NCBI GenBank assembly: GCA_001599755.1
Contig: BCHX01000004.1
Span: 1,736,001-1,800,000 of the forward strand
Reading direction: 5' to 3'
Length of the DNA: 64,000 nt
From: Gliomastix tumulicola
Taxonomy: Eukaryota; Ascomycota; Sordariomycetes; Hypocreales; Bionectriaceae
The notes under the pieces were generated by a model that was not told where the DNA came from, did no database searches, and saw nothing but the letters and a program-made list of their open reading frames with translations. This document shows, piece by piece, positions 1 to 11,600 of the stretch. How positions within the stretch are numbered: position 1 is the first letter of the stretch; each line of letters begins with the position of its first letter. Position numbers and translations under genes: made by a program.

Positions 1-1380
1 TATTTATTTTAATAACTTTATAAAAATAAGTTTATTTTATATAAATTTAAATATATAAATAAAGAAAGGTTAAATTTAATAGTATATAAAATCTTAAAAT
101 AATATCTTAAAAAATAAGTAAAAAAATAATAAAGATAAAGTAAAAAGGTACTTAAAAAAATATAATAATATTTTAATTAATTAAAAGCTTATAAAAATAA
201 AGTCTTAATAATAATAAAGATATTTTAATAATTAATATATAGTTAAAAAAGTATAATAATAATATAGCTAAATCTTAAGATATTATAAAGTATTTTATAT
301 AAGTTTATAAATACTATTTAGCTTTTAGGTTCTTTTAGCCTAAGCCTAAAAGTATTAAATTCTTTTAAGTTTAATAATAGTATTATTTATTAAGTTAAGT
401 ATATTTATTTTATATTTATATAAGACTTAAATTAAACCTAAAAATTCTATAATAACTAAAAGATTAAGGTTAATTTATAAATAAGTTTTAGTTTTTAATA
501 GTTACTTAGTTTTATATTTATTAAATAGTAGGAAAAAGCTAGTTTTTATTATTTACTATTATTTATTAAAAATAATAATAAGTAGAGTTTAAATAGTTAT
601 TTTAAATACTTTAGCTTATAATATAATAAATTTATAATATAAAATATTATAATACTAGTAACTTATATAAGTTATATTATATAATTAAATATTTTATATT
701 ATATAATTAAACTTATTTTAAATTTAAATTTAAAATTTTTACTACTTTATAAAAACTTTAACTAGTTAAATAACCTATAGCTTAAAGATTAATATATTAT
801 TATATTTTAAATATTAATATTAAAGTGAGGAAAAATATAATAAAATATATTAAAATACTATTATTATTATTATAAATTATTATTAAAATTTAACTTAATT
901 AACCTATAGTTAAGTTTTAGTTTTATAACTTTATAACATTAAGCCTTATAGCTTAAAGCTTTACTATTATAATTAAACTAAATTTAAAGCTAGAGGGAGA
1001 ATATAAAACCTTTATATAATATAATATAGACCCTGCCTTTATTTATATAATAATATATAAGTAAAGTAACTTAAGATTTTATTTTATTTATATTTTATAT
1101 ATTTACTAAGGAAAATTAATAAATTACTTAATAAGCTTTTATAAATACTTTATTTATACTTTTACTTTTAAGTAATATTTTAAAATTAATTACTTATTTC
1201 TTTAATTAAGAAAAGAGCTAGAAGCATCTCTTATATATATATATATATATATAGCTACTTAATCAAAGGAGAAAATACTTAATCTCCTCTTATTCTCTAC
1301 TAGTTCTCCTAAATACCTAGCTTACAACCACTTGTTTTATTCTTACACATTAGGAAAAAGGAAGAATAATACAAATTACT
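1..1380. repeat. AT-rich, RIP-like decayed repeat at the left edge
   Basis: About the first 1.2 kb is almost entirely A and T, with dense TAA/TTA/ATA triplets, very few C residues and stops in all frames. Normal composition returns gradually between 1,210 and 1,400. In filamentous ascomycetes this composition is the usual result of repeat-induced point mutation (C to T on both strands) of a former repeat. No terminal repeats, transposase frame or tRNA can be recognised, so the original element cannot be named. The stretch 1,381-1,547 has ordinary composition and is probably the 3' flank of the next gene. Its left limit lies outside the window. Confidence 0.75.
1232..1253. repeat. (TA)11 microsatellite
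   Basis: Eleven uninterrupted TA units lie at the transition between the AT-rich block and ordinary sequence. A simple repeat of this kind is likely to vary in length. Confidence 0.9.
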
Positions 1381-1547
1381 ACGGTTCAAGGACTTAATGC
1401 CCTCCCCGTCTGATTGCTGCGTTCGTTGTTTCTGGCTTTGCTTTGTCTCCTCCAACAGTATCTATGTCTTGTTCTCACCTATGAATACGACTTGAGTGAT
1501 GCTACAGTGTATGACGCGTGTACAGATGTACGTTAAAGATCAGGGGT

Positions 1548-4500
1548 CTACTCGCCCTTCAGCTTATCCTGCTTGACAGTGAAAGCCATCTCGAGCAGCT
1601 CCTCCTCTTCCTTCTTGTGCACGCTCTTCAAACCAGTGGCGACGGAGGCGCTCGGGTTGCGACCAGCATACATGACGTGTTTCCTATCATGGTGCTTGGT
1701 CTGGTTGAGCAGTGTCTCGATACGGGGTTGCGTGAAGCTCCAGGCGCCCGCGTTGAGCGGCTCCTCCTGGCACCAGACGATCGTCTTGGCGTTGGGATAC
1801 TGGTCCAAGTTCTCGCGCAGCTGCTGCCAGGGGAAGGGGTTGAGTTGCTCGATGCGCGTGAAAGCGACATTGTCAATCTTGTTGTCAGCGCGGTACTTCT
1901 GCAGGGCCGCGTAAACCTGACCCGTGCAGAGAATGACACGGTCGATATCCTCAGGTGCCTTGATAGCGCCCGTCTGGTGTTCCGGATCAGCGATCAGAGG
2001 ACGGAAGCCGGCGTCGGGCCCCGTGAAGTCCTCAATGCTCGATCGGGCAATGGGGTGGCGGAGGAGAGACTTGGAGAAGAAGATGATCAGGGCTGAGGAG
2101 GAACGTTAGCTTCTTGTCTGGCATTAGGAGCAAGGTATGCACTCACGTTTACGGAATTGGCGGTGCATCTGGCGACGCAGGGCATGGAACAGGTTGGCAG
2201 GCTCTGTCATGTATACAATCTGCATGTTGCAGTCCTGGTGCTGGCGGTCGAGCTTCTCGGGCGAAGGGAACACGCGGGGGTCTTCGTTGGACAGCTGGAG
2301 GTAACGCTCGAGGCGGCCAGACGAGTGCTCCGGGCCCTGGCCATCGTAGCCGTGGGGCAGAGACATGACGAGACCATTGCGCTGCATCCACTTGGACTCG
2401 CCTGAGGCGATGAACTGGTCGATGATGCACTGCGCGTTGTTGGCGAAATCGCCGAACTGGGCCTCCCACATAACGAGAGCGTTGGGCGAGGAGAGCGAGT
2501 AGCCGTACTCGAAACCAAGAGCGCCGAACTCGCTCAGAGACGAGTTGGAGATGACGAATTTACCTTGGTCCTTGCTGATATGCTGCAAGGGGGTGTACGT
2601 CTCCTCGTTCTCCTGATCGTGGAAGACAGCATGACGCTGGGAGAAGGTACCACGCTCCACATCCTGGCCAGAGACGCGCACGTGATAGCCCTCAGTGACA
2701 AGAGACCCGAAAGCAAGGGCCTCGGCAGTCGAGTAATCAATGTTCTTACCCTCGACAACCGACTTGGTGCGGTTGGTGAGAATGCGCTTCAGGTTGCGGT
2801 GGGCATGGAAGCCCTCAGGGACGCTGCCAATGACCTCACCAATATGCTCGATCGTCTTCTTGTCAACACTTGTCGAGAGGTGAGGCAGGATTTCGGTGGC
2901 AAGCTCCTTGGGTGACTTGAATCCGTTCCATGCCGATGTGGTCCACTCTTTCGAGGTCGGCTGGTAGTCCTTGGACTTGGTGAAGCTCTCCTCGAGCATG
3001 CCCCACACCCACTGCTTGTGCTCCTCCACGTCCTCCTTGGTGAAGGTACCGTCCTGGAGAAGCTTGTTGACGTAAATATCAATTTGGGGTGACTTGTCCT
3101 GAATGCGCTTGTACATAAGGGGCTGCGTGAATGAGGGCTGATCCGTCTCGTTGTGGCCGTACTTGCGGTAGCAAACAAGATCGATGACGACGTCGTGCTG
3201 GAACTCAGCGCGCCAGTCAGCGGCCAGCTGGCAGACAAAGTTGACGGCCTCGACATCATCGGCATTGACGTGGAAGACAGGCGCATCGATGGCCTTGGCA
3301 ATATCAGTGCAGTAAGCTGTCGAGCGGGCGAAGCGCGGGTCGGTGGTGAAACCAATCTGGTTGTTGACAACAAGATGGATAGTACCGCCGGTGGAGAAGG
3401 CAGGCAGGGAGTGGAAACCGAGGCACTCATACACGATACCCTGGGCAGCCATGGCAGCATCACCGTGGAGGAGCACGCTCATGGCAGTGCGATGTGTCTT
3501 CTCGTCATTGTTGTAGTGCTGAATAGCCCGAGTCTTGCCCAGCACAACAGGGTCCTCAGCCTCGAGATGCGACGGGTTGGCGACGAGGGAGAGCTGGACG
3601 CGCTTCCCTGAAGGTGTGGGGCGCTCGAAGTTCATGCCAAGATGGTACTTGACATCGCCGGAGCCCTCATCCTCAGCGCCGCTCGTGCCAGCGAACTCGC
3701 TGAAGATGGACTCGTTGGGCTTGCGAACGACGTTGCTTAGAACGTTGAGACGACCGCGATGGGGCATGCCAATGACGATGTCCTTGACACCGTAGTCAAC
3801 GCTGCGATCGATGAGGGCCTTCATGCCGGGGACCAGGGTCTCGCAGCCTTCGAGGCCGAAACGCTTGTCGTTGGGATATTTGGTAGCAAGGAAAGACTCA
3901 AAGCTGGAGCTCCAGATGAGGCGATCGAGCACACGGCGCTTTTCGTCGATCGAGTAGCGGAAGGGCTGAGGTACCTCGAGGCGCTCGCGCAACCAGTCGC
4001 ACTTTTCGCGGTCCGGGATGTGAATGAATTCGACGCCGTAGGAGCCGCAGTAAATCTTCTCGCAGGCAGCGACTATCTCACGGAGGGTCATCTTGTCGCG
4101 TCCCTCGCGCTTAAAGCGAGGGAGGATGCCAGGCCCCAGGTTATACTCGGTATCGAGATCCTTTTCGGTGAATTGATAATGCTCAAGCGTGAGTTCCTTC
4201 GGCTTGATGTTGCCGAACCCCTTCGAGGTGGTTCGAATGCCGAGCGGATCGATGTTGGCCTTGTGGTGGCCCCGGGCCTGGTAGGCGCGAACAAGGAGCT
4301 GGACCTTCAGATGGTTGGTGACGTCAGAGCCATCGTCAAGGGCAAGGCCACCAGAGAGGCGAGGCACGCCGCCCGTCATGCCAGGGACAAGATTGGGTGG
4401 CGGCTGGAAGGCCTGGGAGATGGGCATCTCGCCGCTCTCCATGTTCTTGAAGTAGACCTGCCATGAGACGTGCACGCTCTTGGGGTCTTGCTTCCACTGC

Positions 4501-4781
4501 ATGTACATCTCGTCGATATAGTTGGCGGTGCTGCCGGAGAGGAAGTTGTCGCTAGGGTCGGGGGAGGACTCGGTGGCGCTCGAATAGCATCGTCTCGTCG
4601 CCAGGCTCAATGGCCGACGAACCGACGAGAGCTGCTTCCATGAGGCGCGAGCTGTCGAAGTCGCGATGGAGTAGCTGCTGGAGGATTGGGTACCATATCG
4701 AGCGCCCCGAGCCAGCTGAGAGCCAGCTCTACAAAAGGAATTCCTCAGCATTGTGAGGGAGAGCGTAGCGATGAAGGGCAA
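1548..4781 (-). CDS. kgd1: 2-oxoglutarate dehydrogenase E1 component, mitochondrial
   Basis: This is the thiamine-diphosphate E1 subunit of the TCA-cycle 2-oxoglutarate dehydrogenase complex, which decarboxylates 2-oxoglutarate and reductively succinylates the E2 lipoyl group in the mitochondrial matrix. There are two exons: 4781-2147 and 2092-1548. The 54-nt intron (2093-2146) has a GTGAGT donor, and the join restores the conserved FRKPLIIFFSKSLLRHP stretch. The product is 1,059 residues, close to the family's usual length. The N-terminus is rich in Ser, Arg and Ala and lacks acidic residues, as in a matrix-targeting peptide. Visible motifs are YIDEMYMQWKQDP near the start of the mature protein, MPHRGRLNVL, HGDAAMAAQG and VVNNQIGFTTDPR in the ThDP region, and a C-terminal transketolase-like domain with WCQEEPLNAGAW. 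A second in-frame Met ten residues in is an alternative start. Identification is very secure. Confidence 0.97.
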
Positions 4782-4841
4782 AAAGGCATAGCAAGCAGCT
4801 AGGAAAAAGTGATGACAGAAGGGAGAAGAAACGCGTTGCGC

Positions 4842-4846
4842 ATTGG
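4842..4846 (-). promoter_or_regulatory. CCAAT box upstream of kgd1
   Basis: A CCAAT pentamer (minus strand, reading towards the gene) lies about 60 bp upstream of the kgd1 start codon. Respiratory and TCA-cycle genes in fungi are often bound by the HAP/CCAAT complex, so the placement is sensible. A pentamer is common by chance, so this is only a candidate. Confidence 0.3.
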
Positions 4847-5303
4847 CTGCGTTTCGTATGTGAGTGGGTCGGTCTCACGTGACCCGACCAAGAAGAAAGA
4901 TCGGAACCTGGTCGATATCCGAGGTTATAGCTCCGGAGTCAAATGCAGCTTCGGACGACCTCCGTCGTGGCGGATAGGACGGAAATGTGCCGTGTACCGC
5001 AACAAGTAACGTTTCTCATTGACTTATGATGCAGAGGGGGCTGGTCCGAGGGTACGTCCTGAGGAAGAAGTAGTATGTATTTCCACGGCAGGATCGTTTT
5101 AAGATATTATAACCTCATGGTTATAAGATCTGGAAATCAGACTCATAAAATACGAGTCGGCTTGCAAAGTTAAGCTGACGAGCCATAAGCGGAGCTCTCC
5201 TATTGTGAGGCCGGGCTGCTGTCTTGAGGCTGGGCCACTTTTAAGGAGGCTGTTCGGATTTGTCCTACTCCTATGCCAACCTCCCCTGCGACTGGGCCAA
5301 CTG

Positions 5304-5363
5304 GTCTTCCTCTATTAGGTCTGCCTATAGAAGGTCTACCTGTTGAAGGCCTGCCTCCATTAA
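5304..5363. repeat. Four imperfect 15-nt tandem repeats
   Basis: Four 15-nt units tile this interval without gaps: GGTCTTCCTCTATTA, GGTCTGCCTATAGAA, GGTCTACCTGTTGAA and GGCCTGCCTCCATTA. All share GGYCTNCCT at the front. A partial fifth copy (GGTCTACATG) follows three bases later. The 15-nt period would be five codons if translated, but no open gene surrounds it. It adjoins the AT-rich block and is probably part of an eroded repeat element. Confidence 0.7.
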
Positions 5364-5444
5364 AAGGTCTACATGCTCTTTAAAACGGCCTACTTACCTT
5401 ATTGCTGTGCTAATTGCTCTATTAATAGGAGAAGCACTCCATTA

Positions 5445-5611
5445 AGAATGATTTTAGTTAATAATTTTATGATTTTTTTTTTTAAAAAGCTTAAATTTTA
5501 AATATTTATATTTTTCTAATTATTATTTATTTAATATATATATTATATAATAATAAGCTATTTATAGTTAGTAAGTAATTATTCTTAAAATTTAAATTCT
5601 AATACTTACCT
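5445..5611. repeat. Short AT-rich RIP-like block at RasGAP 3' end
   Basis: About 165 bp of nearly pure A/T, including runs of T and TATA words, begin at 5445 and stop abruptly at the RasGAP coding sequence. The composition matches the left-edge block, which suggests a second small piece of RIP-mutated repeat. It contains the stop codon assigned to the RasGAP. Confidence 0.6.
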
Positions 5612-8600
5612 CTATAAGCTTTTCAATCTGCTGGAAATAATCATGCTGCATGTGGTCGTCCATTGAGCCAATTGAGCATGACCGCCACAGTCCGCTGAAG
5701 CCCTTCTCCTCTAGGATGTCTGCCATCGCGCTGCCAGACTCCTGTGCGGACGGCTGCTTCGTATCAGCCGAGAGTGTTCGGAGGAGGGTGTGTGCGGCCT
5801 CGAGGGTGGCCGCGTTCTGGCCATGCAGCAGGACATCGTCGAGAGTGGTACGCATTGCGCTGAATCTGAGAGGTTCATGTGCGTTAGTAGTGCCGACGGA
5901 AAAAAGGGAAGTAGGTGCTCATAGCTCATAGCTCATAGCTTACAGATGAACGATGGCCGATGAGCGAGCCTTCGCAAGCCGATTCAGCCATAACAACGTG
6001 CGCGTCTGAACGGTGTCCTCTAGGAACTGGAAGTCAACCATCTCCATAACCGTGACGAGAAGGAGGTCATCGTCCTTGAAGTCCTTCACATCTCGACAGT
6101 CTCGGGGATCTTGTGCCTGGCCAAATTCATCGGGGTTGATTCCCGCATGCCATAAGCTGTCCTTGAGTTCCTCCTGACCGACAGCACGTGCTCGAATGAG
6201 TGCGAGGTAGGGAGACGCGGGCTCCCTTTCTGGATGCCCACCTGTCTCGGCATCGGGAGTCCACGTAGTCATCTCATAGAAAGAGGAGAGGACTCGCATG
6301 GCTGTCGGCCTCGTTACGGTGTCGGTCAGACCGCGGGCCAGGCAGGCGCAGACGGCAAAGTGGAAGCCCTTAGGGCTGAAATAGATTCCGAGGGCCTCAT
6401 CCAGAGCCAGGGCAGCCTGATCAAGCTGCGTCCGCCCCTGCAGTAGCACCGATACCATGTTCTTACCTCGCACGTCACCGACCGTGCCAATGTTAGTCAA
6501 GACAGACTCTAGGAACTGAGCGGCATAATTGAACAGCCTGGATGGTACCAATCGGACGAGTGAGATGGCGAGCCAGAAGAGCTGGAGACCATACCGAGAG
6601 GCCGACGGTAATTTGGTCATCATCTTGGATAGCGAGGTCATGATGGACACTAGCATCTCACTGTTGCTCTCCTCATCGAAGCGGTTGATGCTGTTTCGAA
6701 GGGCCACCAACACTTGATACAGAAGGTCGTCGTCAACTTCCTCTCTAGCTAGATAGCCCATGACAGCAAAAGCCCGAGGCTGGATCGCCGGGTTGTTCTG
6801 GAATGCTGTGCTGGCCACGAGACTCATCCATCGTGATCTCCAAGCATTCGACATATCGGATGATGGAGCTGCGGTAAGACAGACGTCAAAGAGGATAGTC
6901 GCGAGGTGCTCAGTAGCCGCAAGTGTGGCACCGGAATCCTGGAGGGTCGAGACGGAAGCACCGTCACGAGTGAATCCAGGATGAGTTGGGAAGATATCCG
7001 CCTTGGGCTCCGAAAAGCTGTCAAGGCTGGCTTTCAGCTTGCTGGCCTTTGCATCGTCGAGCTTGAAGGAGGTGCAGACAGCGTGCACGGCGTTGATGAG
7101 GAGTTTGTACACTAACATCCTCACTGCCTGGCTTCCTGTGTTGGAAAGCATAGTGACAATATGGAACATCTCTGGCAGGAACATTTGCGACTGAACACCA
7201 CTGTCAAATGACAAGGCCACGCAGAATTGCAACAGCGTGCAGATCTCTGCCCAAACCGCGTTGTCAGGGAGATATTTGGTCGGTCTCAGTGAAGAGCGGC
7301 TGAGCGCCTTTCGCAGCCTCGAGAGGACTTTGCCGCGGATTGTTATACTGCCAACGCCGACAACAATCGAGGAGATGGTGTCGATGGCTTCCTCATGCAT
7401 GCCGTACCCCATCGCCGTCTTGACGAGTTCGTCGAGGAAGATTTCGAGAAGGACCTCGTCCTGAGCGACAACTGGCCAGACGGCCTGTTCCAAGGTATAC
7501 GCCAAACTGTGATCAACGACGGCAACATCGACAAGCTTCCTAAGAAGGACCGCGACCCTCTCCCGTCCTTTCTCAGAATCACCCTCACCCACCAGCACGC
7601 TGGTCCGGAGACCTGCCAGCCATGGTGCCATGTACGCCACGCTTTGCGGACGTTGATCTTCAGGGATGCTCTCCCAGCTGACGAAGAACTCGGTGAGGAA
7701 ATCCGATGTGAGCTGGGGCTCTATCCGTGCAAGCTCCTTGCTTATGCGGACAATGAAATGCGTGGCATCTTGGGGAACAGATACGTCTTGGATGCGGGTC
7801 AGTTGCATGTCCCAGACCGCAGCAGGAAAGTCCACCTACCTTTGGTACACACAAGCCTCGAGGCGGAACCGAACTTGAAAGTCTTGCAAAGCGCTCCTAG
7901 AAGATTGTATGACGAAAGTCTGAGCACAGGATCCGAGCTGGAGAGGTTGGTTAGTGCCAAATTCAGCAGAGTGCCCGGAACATCTTGAGGCCGGATCAGC
8001 CTCTCGAGGGGTTTGTGAGCCCGGCCGTCTTTACTGTGCTTTGCTTTTGCACTGCGGATGCTCTGCAGAATGTCACCCTTCTTGGGGCTTGTGAAATACA
8101 TGACAATCTTCTCGTTGTCAGCCCTGAGGCCAAAAGCCGAATCGTCCTCAGTTTGGATAGAGGTGACCGCTTCGTCAATGTCGCTGAGTCTGAAGACGTC
8201 ATTCACAGTCGTGCTCAGTCGGTACCCGGAGAATACATCTTGCTTCTTCGTCGTGGTCACCTGTACGAAGTTGCTGCCGACTTTGATTGCCACCTCGATC
8301 TTTCCCTTGGATTTGGAGAGCCGGGTAACAGGTTGGTACATCCACCTCGTATCCCTGACGACGCTGATGGTGTCCTTTGGAAGATGTAAATGGCTGAGAT
8401 GGAAGTGCGTCGATAAGTCCTGAAGACCGCCTATCATGTTGTACTGCACGTTCTTGGGGTGGAAAGCGTTGGCAACGTTCTTCGTTGAGACTCGCAGAAG
8501 TCGGCGCAAACATCTCCTGTGATACTTGGTTAGGCTGAACGAGATGCTTTCTGGGAAAGGCACAACCGTTCAACTCACTTGAAAGGACTGTTCATGTTGT

Positions 8601-11600
8601 ATATGTAGATGCGAGTAAGGCTTCGGGATAACTCCGATGGCATCAGAAGCTCCAGCATCTTGAAAATGTCGTCCTGGGGTTCGTTGCGGCCACTGTAGCA
8701 AGTGGCATCGATGAGAAGCCCGAAAGGCTCATGCCATAGCCGACTCGCAATCTAGAGGTTCATCAGCCTACAACTCGGAACCTCTCATTCCTTCCTGTGG
8801 TGGGCCGGTAGTAGATCCCAGTTCTTACCTTGAGGTAACAGTACAAAAGAGTATCGTAGTCGATACCTTCCGTTTCGATATTGCGAAGAATCACGCAGAT
8901 AATAGAGAGCCCATCCTGCGCACGAACTCATTAGTATTGGTGGTTCTGATGAGAAGGATAGACGATGAAGAGTTCCTCACCTTGGTCTCGCCGCCATCGT
9001 AGACAGCTCGTGCGGTGAGGAAGGACTCTGTCCCCTTGAAGGCATTTCGGAGCATGAAGTTCTGAAATCTGGAGTACTGGGGAGGTGTGTTGGAGGAGAT
9101 AGAAGGGCGGTTCCACGAGACGGCCAGCGGAGGAGGTCCTAGATTAGCGATGAGATTGCGCAGCGGCTCTAATGTGGGAGACCGCCCGCGTGACAGTTCG
9201 CCAGGAGAACGAACGTATTCCTTTCTCTCCCTTGAAACGAGTGTCTGGCGAACATGATCCCAGTGGTCATAGAGGAAGCGGTGTAGGGCTACACAAGACC
9301 CAAAGTCGAACAGCTCTTGGCTTGCTCGCGTTTCGACGTATCCCGGAGCAACCTATCAATCAAGCTGGTTAGCACCACCCCTTGTCCTAAATCACATACG
9401 CTTAAGGCGAGTATTGACTGGTAACTGACAGAGATCTCGCGCAGGAACCCGGTAATGTCGAAGACATTTTCGACGAGAAAGTCGTTTAGGGGAAACATGT
9501 ATGGCTCCTTGACACCGAACAGAACGTTGTTCGCCAGATTCTGAATAACCTTGGCGATGAGGAGAAGTCCACGGCGCATTTCCTTGGATGGCGGAGTCGA
9601 GACAAGGCCCTCGATGTCAGGAGCGACGATGGCAGGACAAAAGAAGCGGAGGAAGACAAAAGCTCCGACGGCTGTGTACTTGGCGTCTGGGAAGCGAGGC
9701 TCAACAGCGTTGACGATCTGATCAAAGCTACCGTTAGCACACTCTGCCTCGAACGTTACACTGGGGCTTCGCCAACTCACGAGATGACAGATCTTCCTGA
9801 AGGAGGCTGGAATGTTTGCAGCAGAAGCGCAGATATCGTCGATGAAGACCTTGGCCACAATGCGAAGCTGCAAGGCATTCTTCTGCAGCTCTTCGGCCCC
9901 GGTGACACGGGCAGGGTCAAGCTCTAAATCCAGGTCATCGGACGTGAGCATGAGTCTTTCCAGCACCTTCTGCAGAGTATCCTTCAGATACTGTGACCCT
10001 TTCCACTTGGCGTAGATAGATAGCATCTTGGTCGCAACACATGTGCGCCGAAGGAGTTCCGTCTCATTCTCTAAGCAATGTGTTAGGAATGTGCGCGGTT
10101 GAATGATAGTCTACTAAAGAGGGCGGCGCCTACCTGTGTCCTCGACTTCTTGCTTGATCAGCGCCTCAAGGAGTTCAAAGGTAATGCCTCTTTGCTCGAA
10201 GACGGTCAGTAAGCAGACAGCAAGCTCGTCCACTTCAGAGCTTGGACAGTTGGAGCTCATGGACACTGAGAGAGAAAGGTCTTTGGTCAAAAGCTTGGCA
10301 GAGATTGGAGGTCAGTAGCGATCATGATTACTGCAGTGTCCGTGGGTCGACAACTTACATCCAAGAGCTCATCATACTTCTCGCTCACAGCCGAGTCAGT
10401 AAGGTTACTAAACTCGGTGCCCTGGACAAGGATGTTGTACAAGACACGCACGAATGCTGTCCTGATGTCCACATTATCATGGTATCCTATGCTCAGAGAA
10501 TGCTTGAGTCCAACATCAATGTTCGCACTGAGCAAATTCGACAAGATGACGATGGCTAAGTCGGCGTTGGATGTGGTGTCCTCTCTAGCAGTCGAGCTTG
10601 AGGCAGGTTCTGTCCTGCTGGAGTCGATCGTCTCATGATTCAGAAGAGATAGGAAGCGATTGAAGTATGCATGGAACATTTGTGACTTCATCTCACTCAT
10701 ACCGGCGTCTGTGGAGGTGTCCAATGGCTGCAGAGGAAGGCGAAACGTGAGATCAGCCAAGGACCGCAGGCAAGCCTTATCAAGGTCCTTCTGGAGTCGT
10801 GAAATGTCGTCTGGGCGCGCAAGAGTAGCGTGCTGCTCAGCATGCGGTGATTTTGGTCGAGTAATCCAGCCAAAGATGTAGTCCAGCAGTTGGTTTCGGA
10901 TCCTCACGTCATCTCGGAGGTTCAGATGTTCTTTCCTTTTAGTCACTGCCTCGCTAAGATGGCATACTCTGATCTTGACCCGCAGGGTATCTGCCGTATC
11001 GGATACACCGTCGAGAAACTTGGCAAAGCTCAGTGTTAGGGAGCCGAGATGGATGGACGAGGCGGCTCCAAGGTCCGATGGACTCTCCAGTCTCTCCACC
11101 AACGCCCGCAGCAACGACGCGCCTTGTTCGGCAAAGATAATCTCGCTATCTTGGCCCTTGTCGGCGGTGGCTAGTGCTCCCGTGAAAAGGACCTCAAGCT
11201 CGGACTCTAATGCCCTGAACAATGGTTGGTACAGGGCAGGCGAGACTTCGCTGGACAACACATCACGCATAGCCTCGCGGACCCTCACATTGGCGCAGGC
11301 CAAGAGCTGGATGCTTAGCCGAAGGTAGCGTGTGAGGAGCGTCTCTTCATAATGGTCAGAAGACAGCCTGTCTATCCATCGCAAGCCTCCCAATGCGGGC
11401 TCCTCTAGTATGATGGCCTGGTCGGCGATGCATATGCCGCCAAGCGATGCGAGGAACCCGGAATAGTTCCGCCATTCTGCCAGTAGCTTCTCCCCAACGG
11501 GCTCTGTTGTCGACGTAGAAACATCTTTGGCTAGGTGAATCCATCTGTCGAAGGCAATCTCCCATGCGTTGAGAATGCCAGTCGTCGGGAATTGCATGCG

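Larger units (their letters stand above)
4782..5591. other. Spacer between kgd1 promoter and RasGAP 3' end
   Basis: The spacer holds the kgd1 promoter on its left, a degenerate 15-nt tandem repeat at 5304-5363, and an AT-rich block from about 5445 to the RasGAP stop. No convincing gene is seen. Around 5,090-5,300 the composition is mixed, with GGCTG-rich words that may be remnants of an older repeat. Confidence 0.6.

Noticed and set aside
1518..2096. A 192-codon plus-strand frame at the kgd1 3' end
   Set aside because: It lies fully antisense to the kgd1 last exon, which is clearly conserved protein.
3153..4466. Long open frames on the plus strand opposite kgd1
   Set aside because: They mirror the high-GC coding strand of kgd1, resemble no protein, and have no independent start or splice context.
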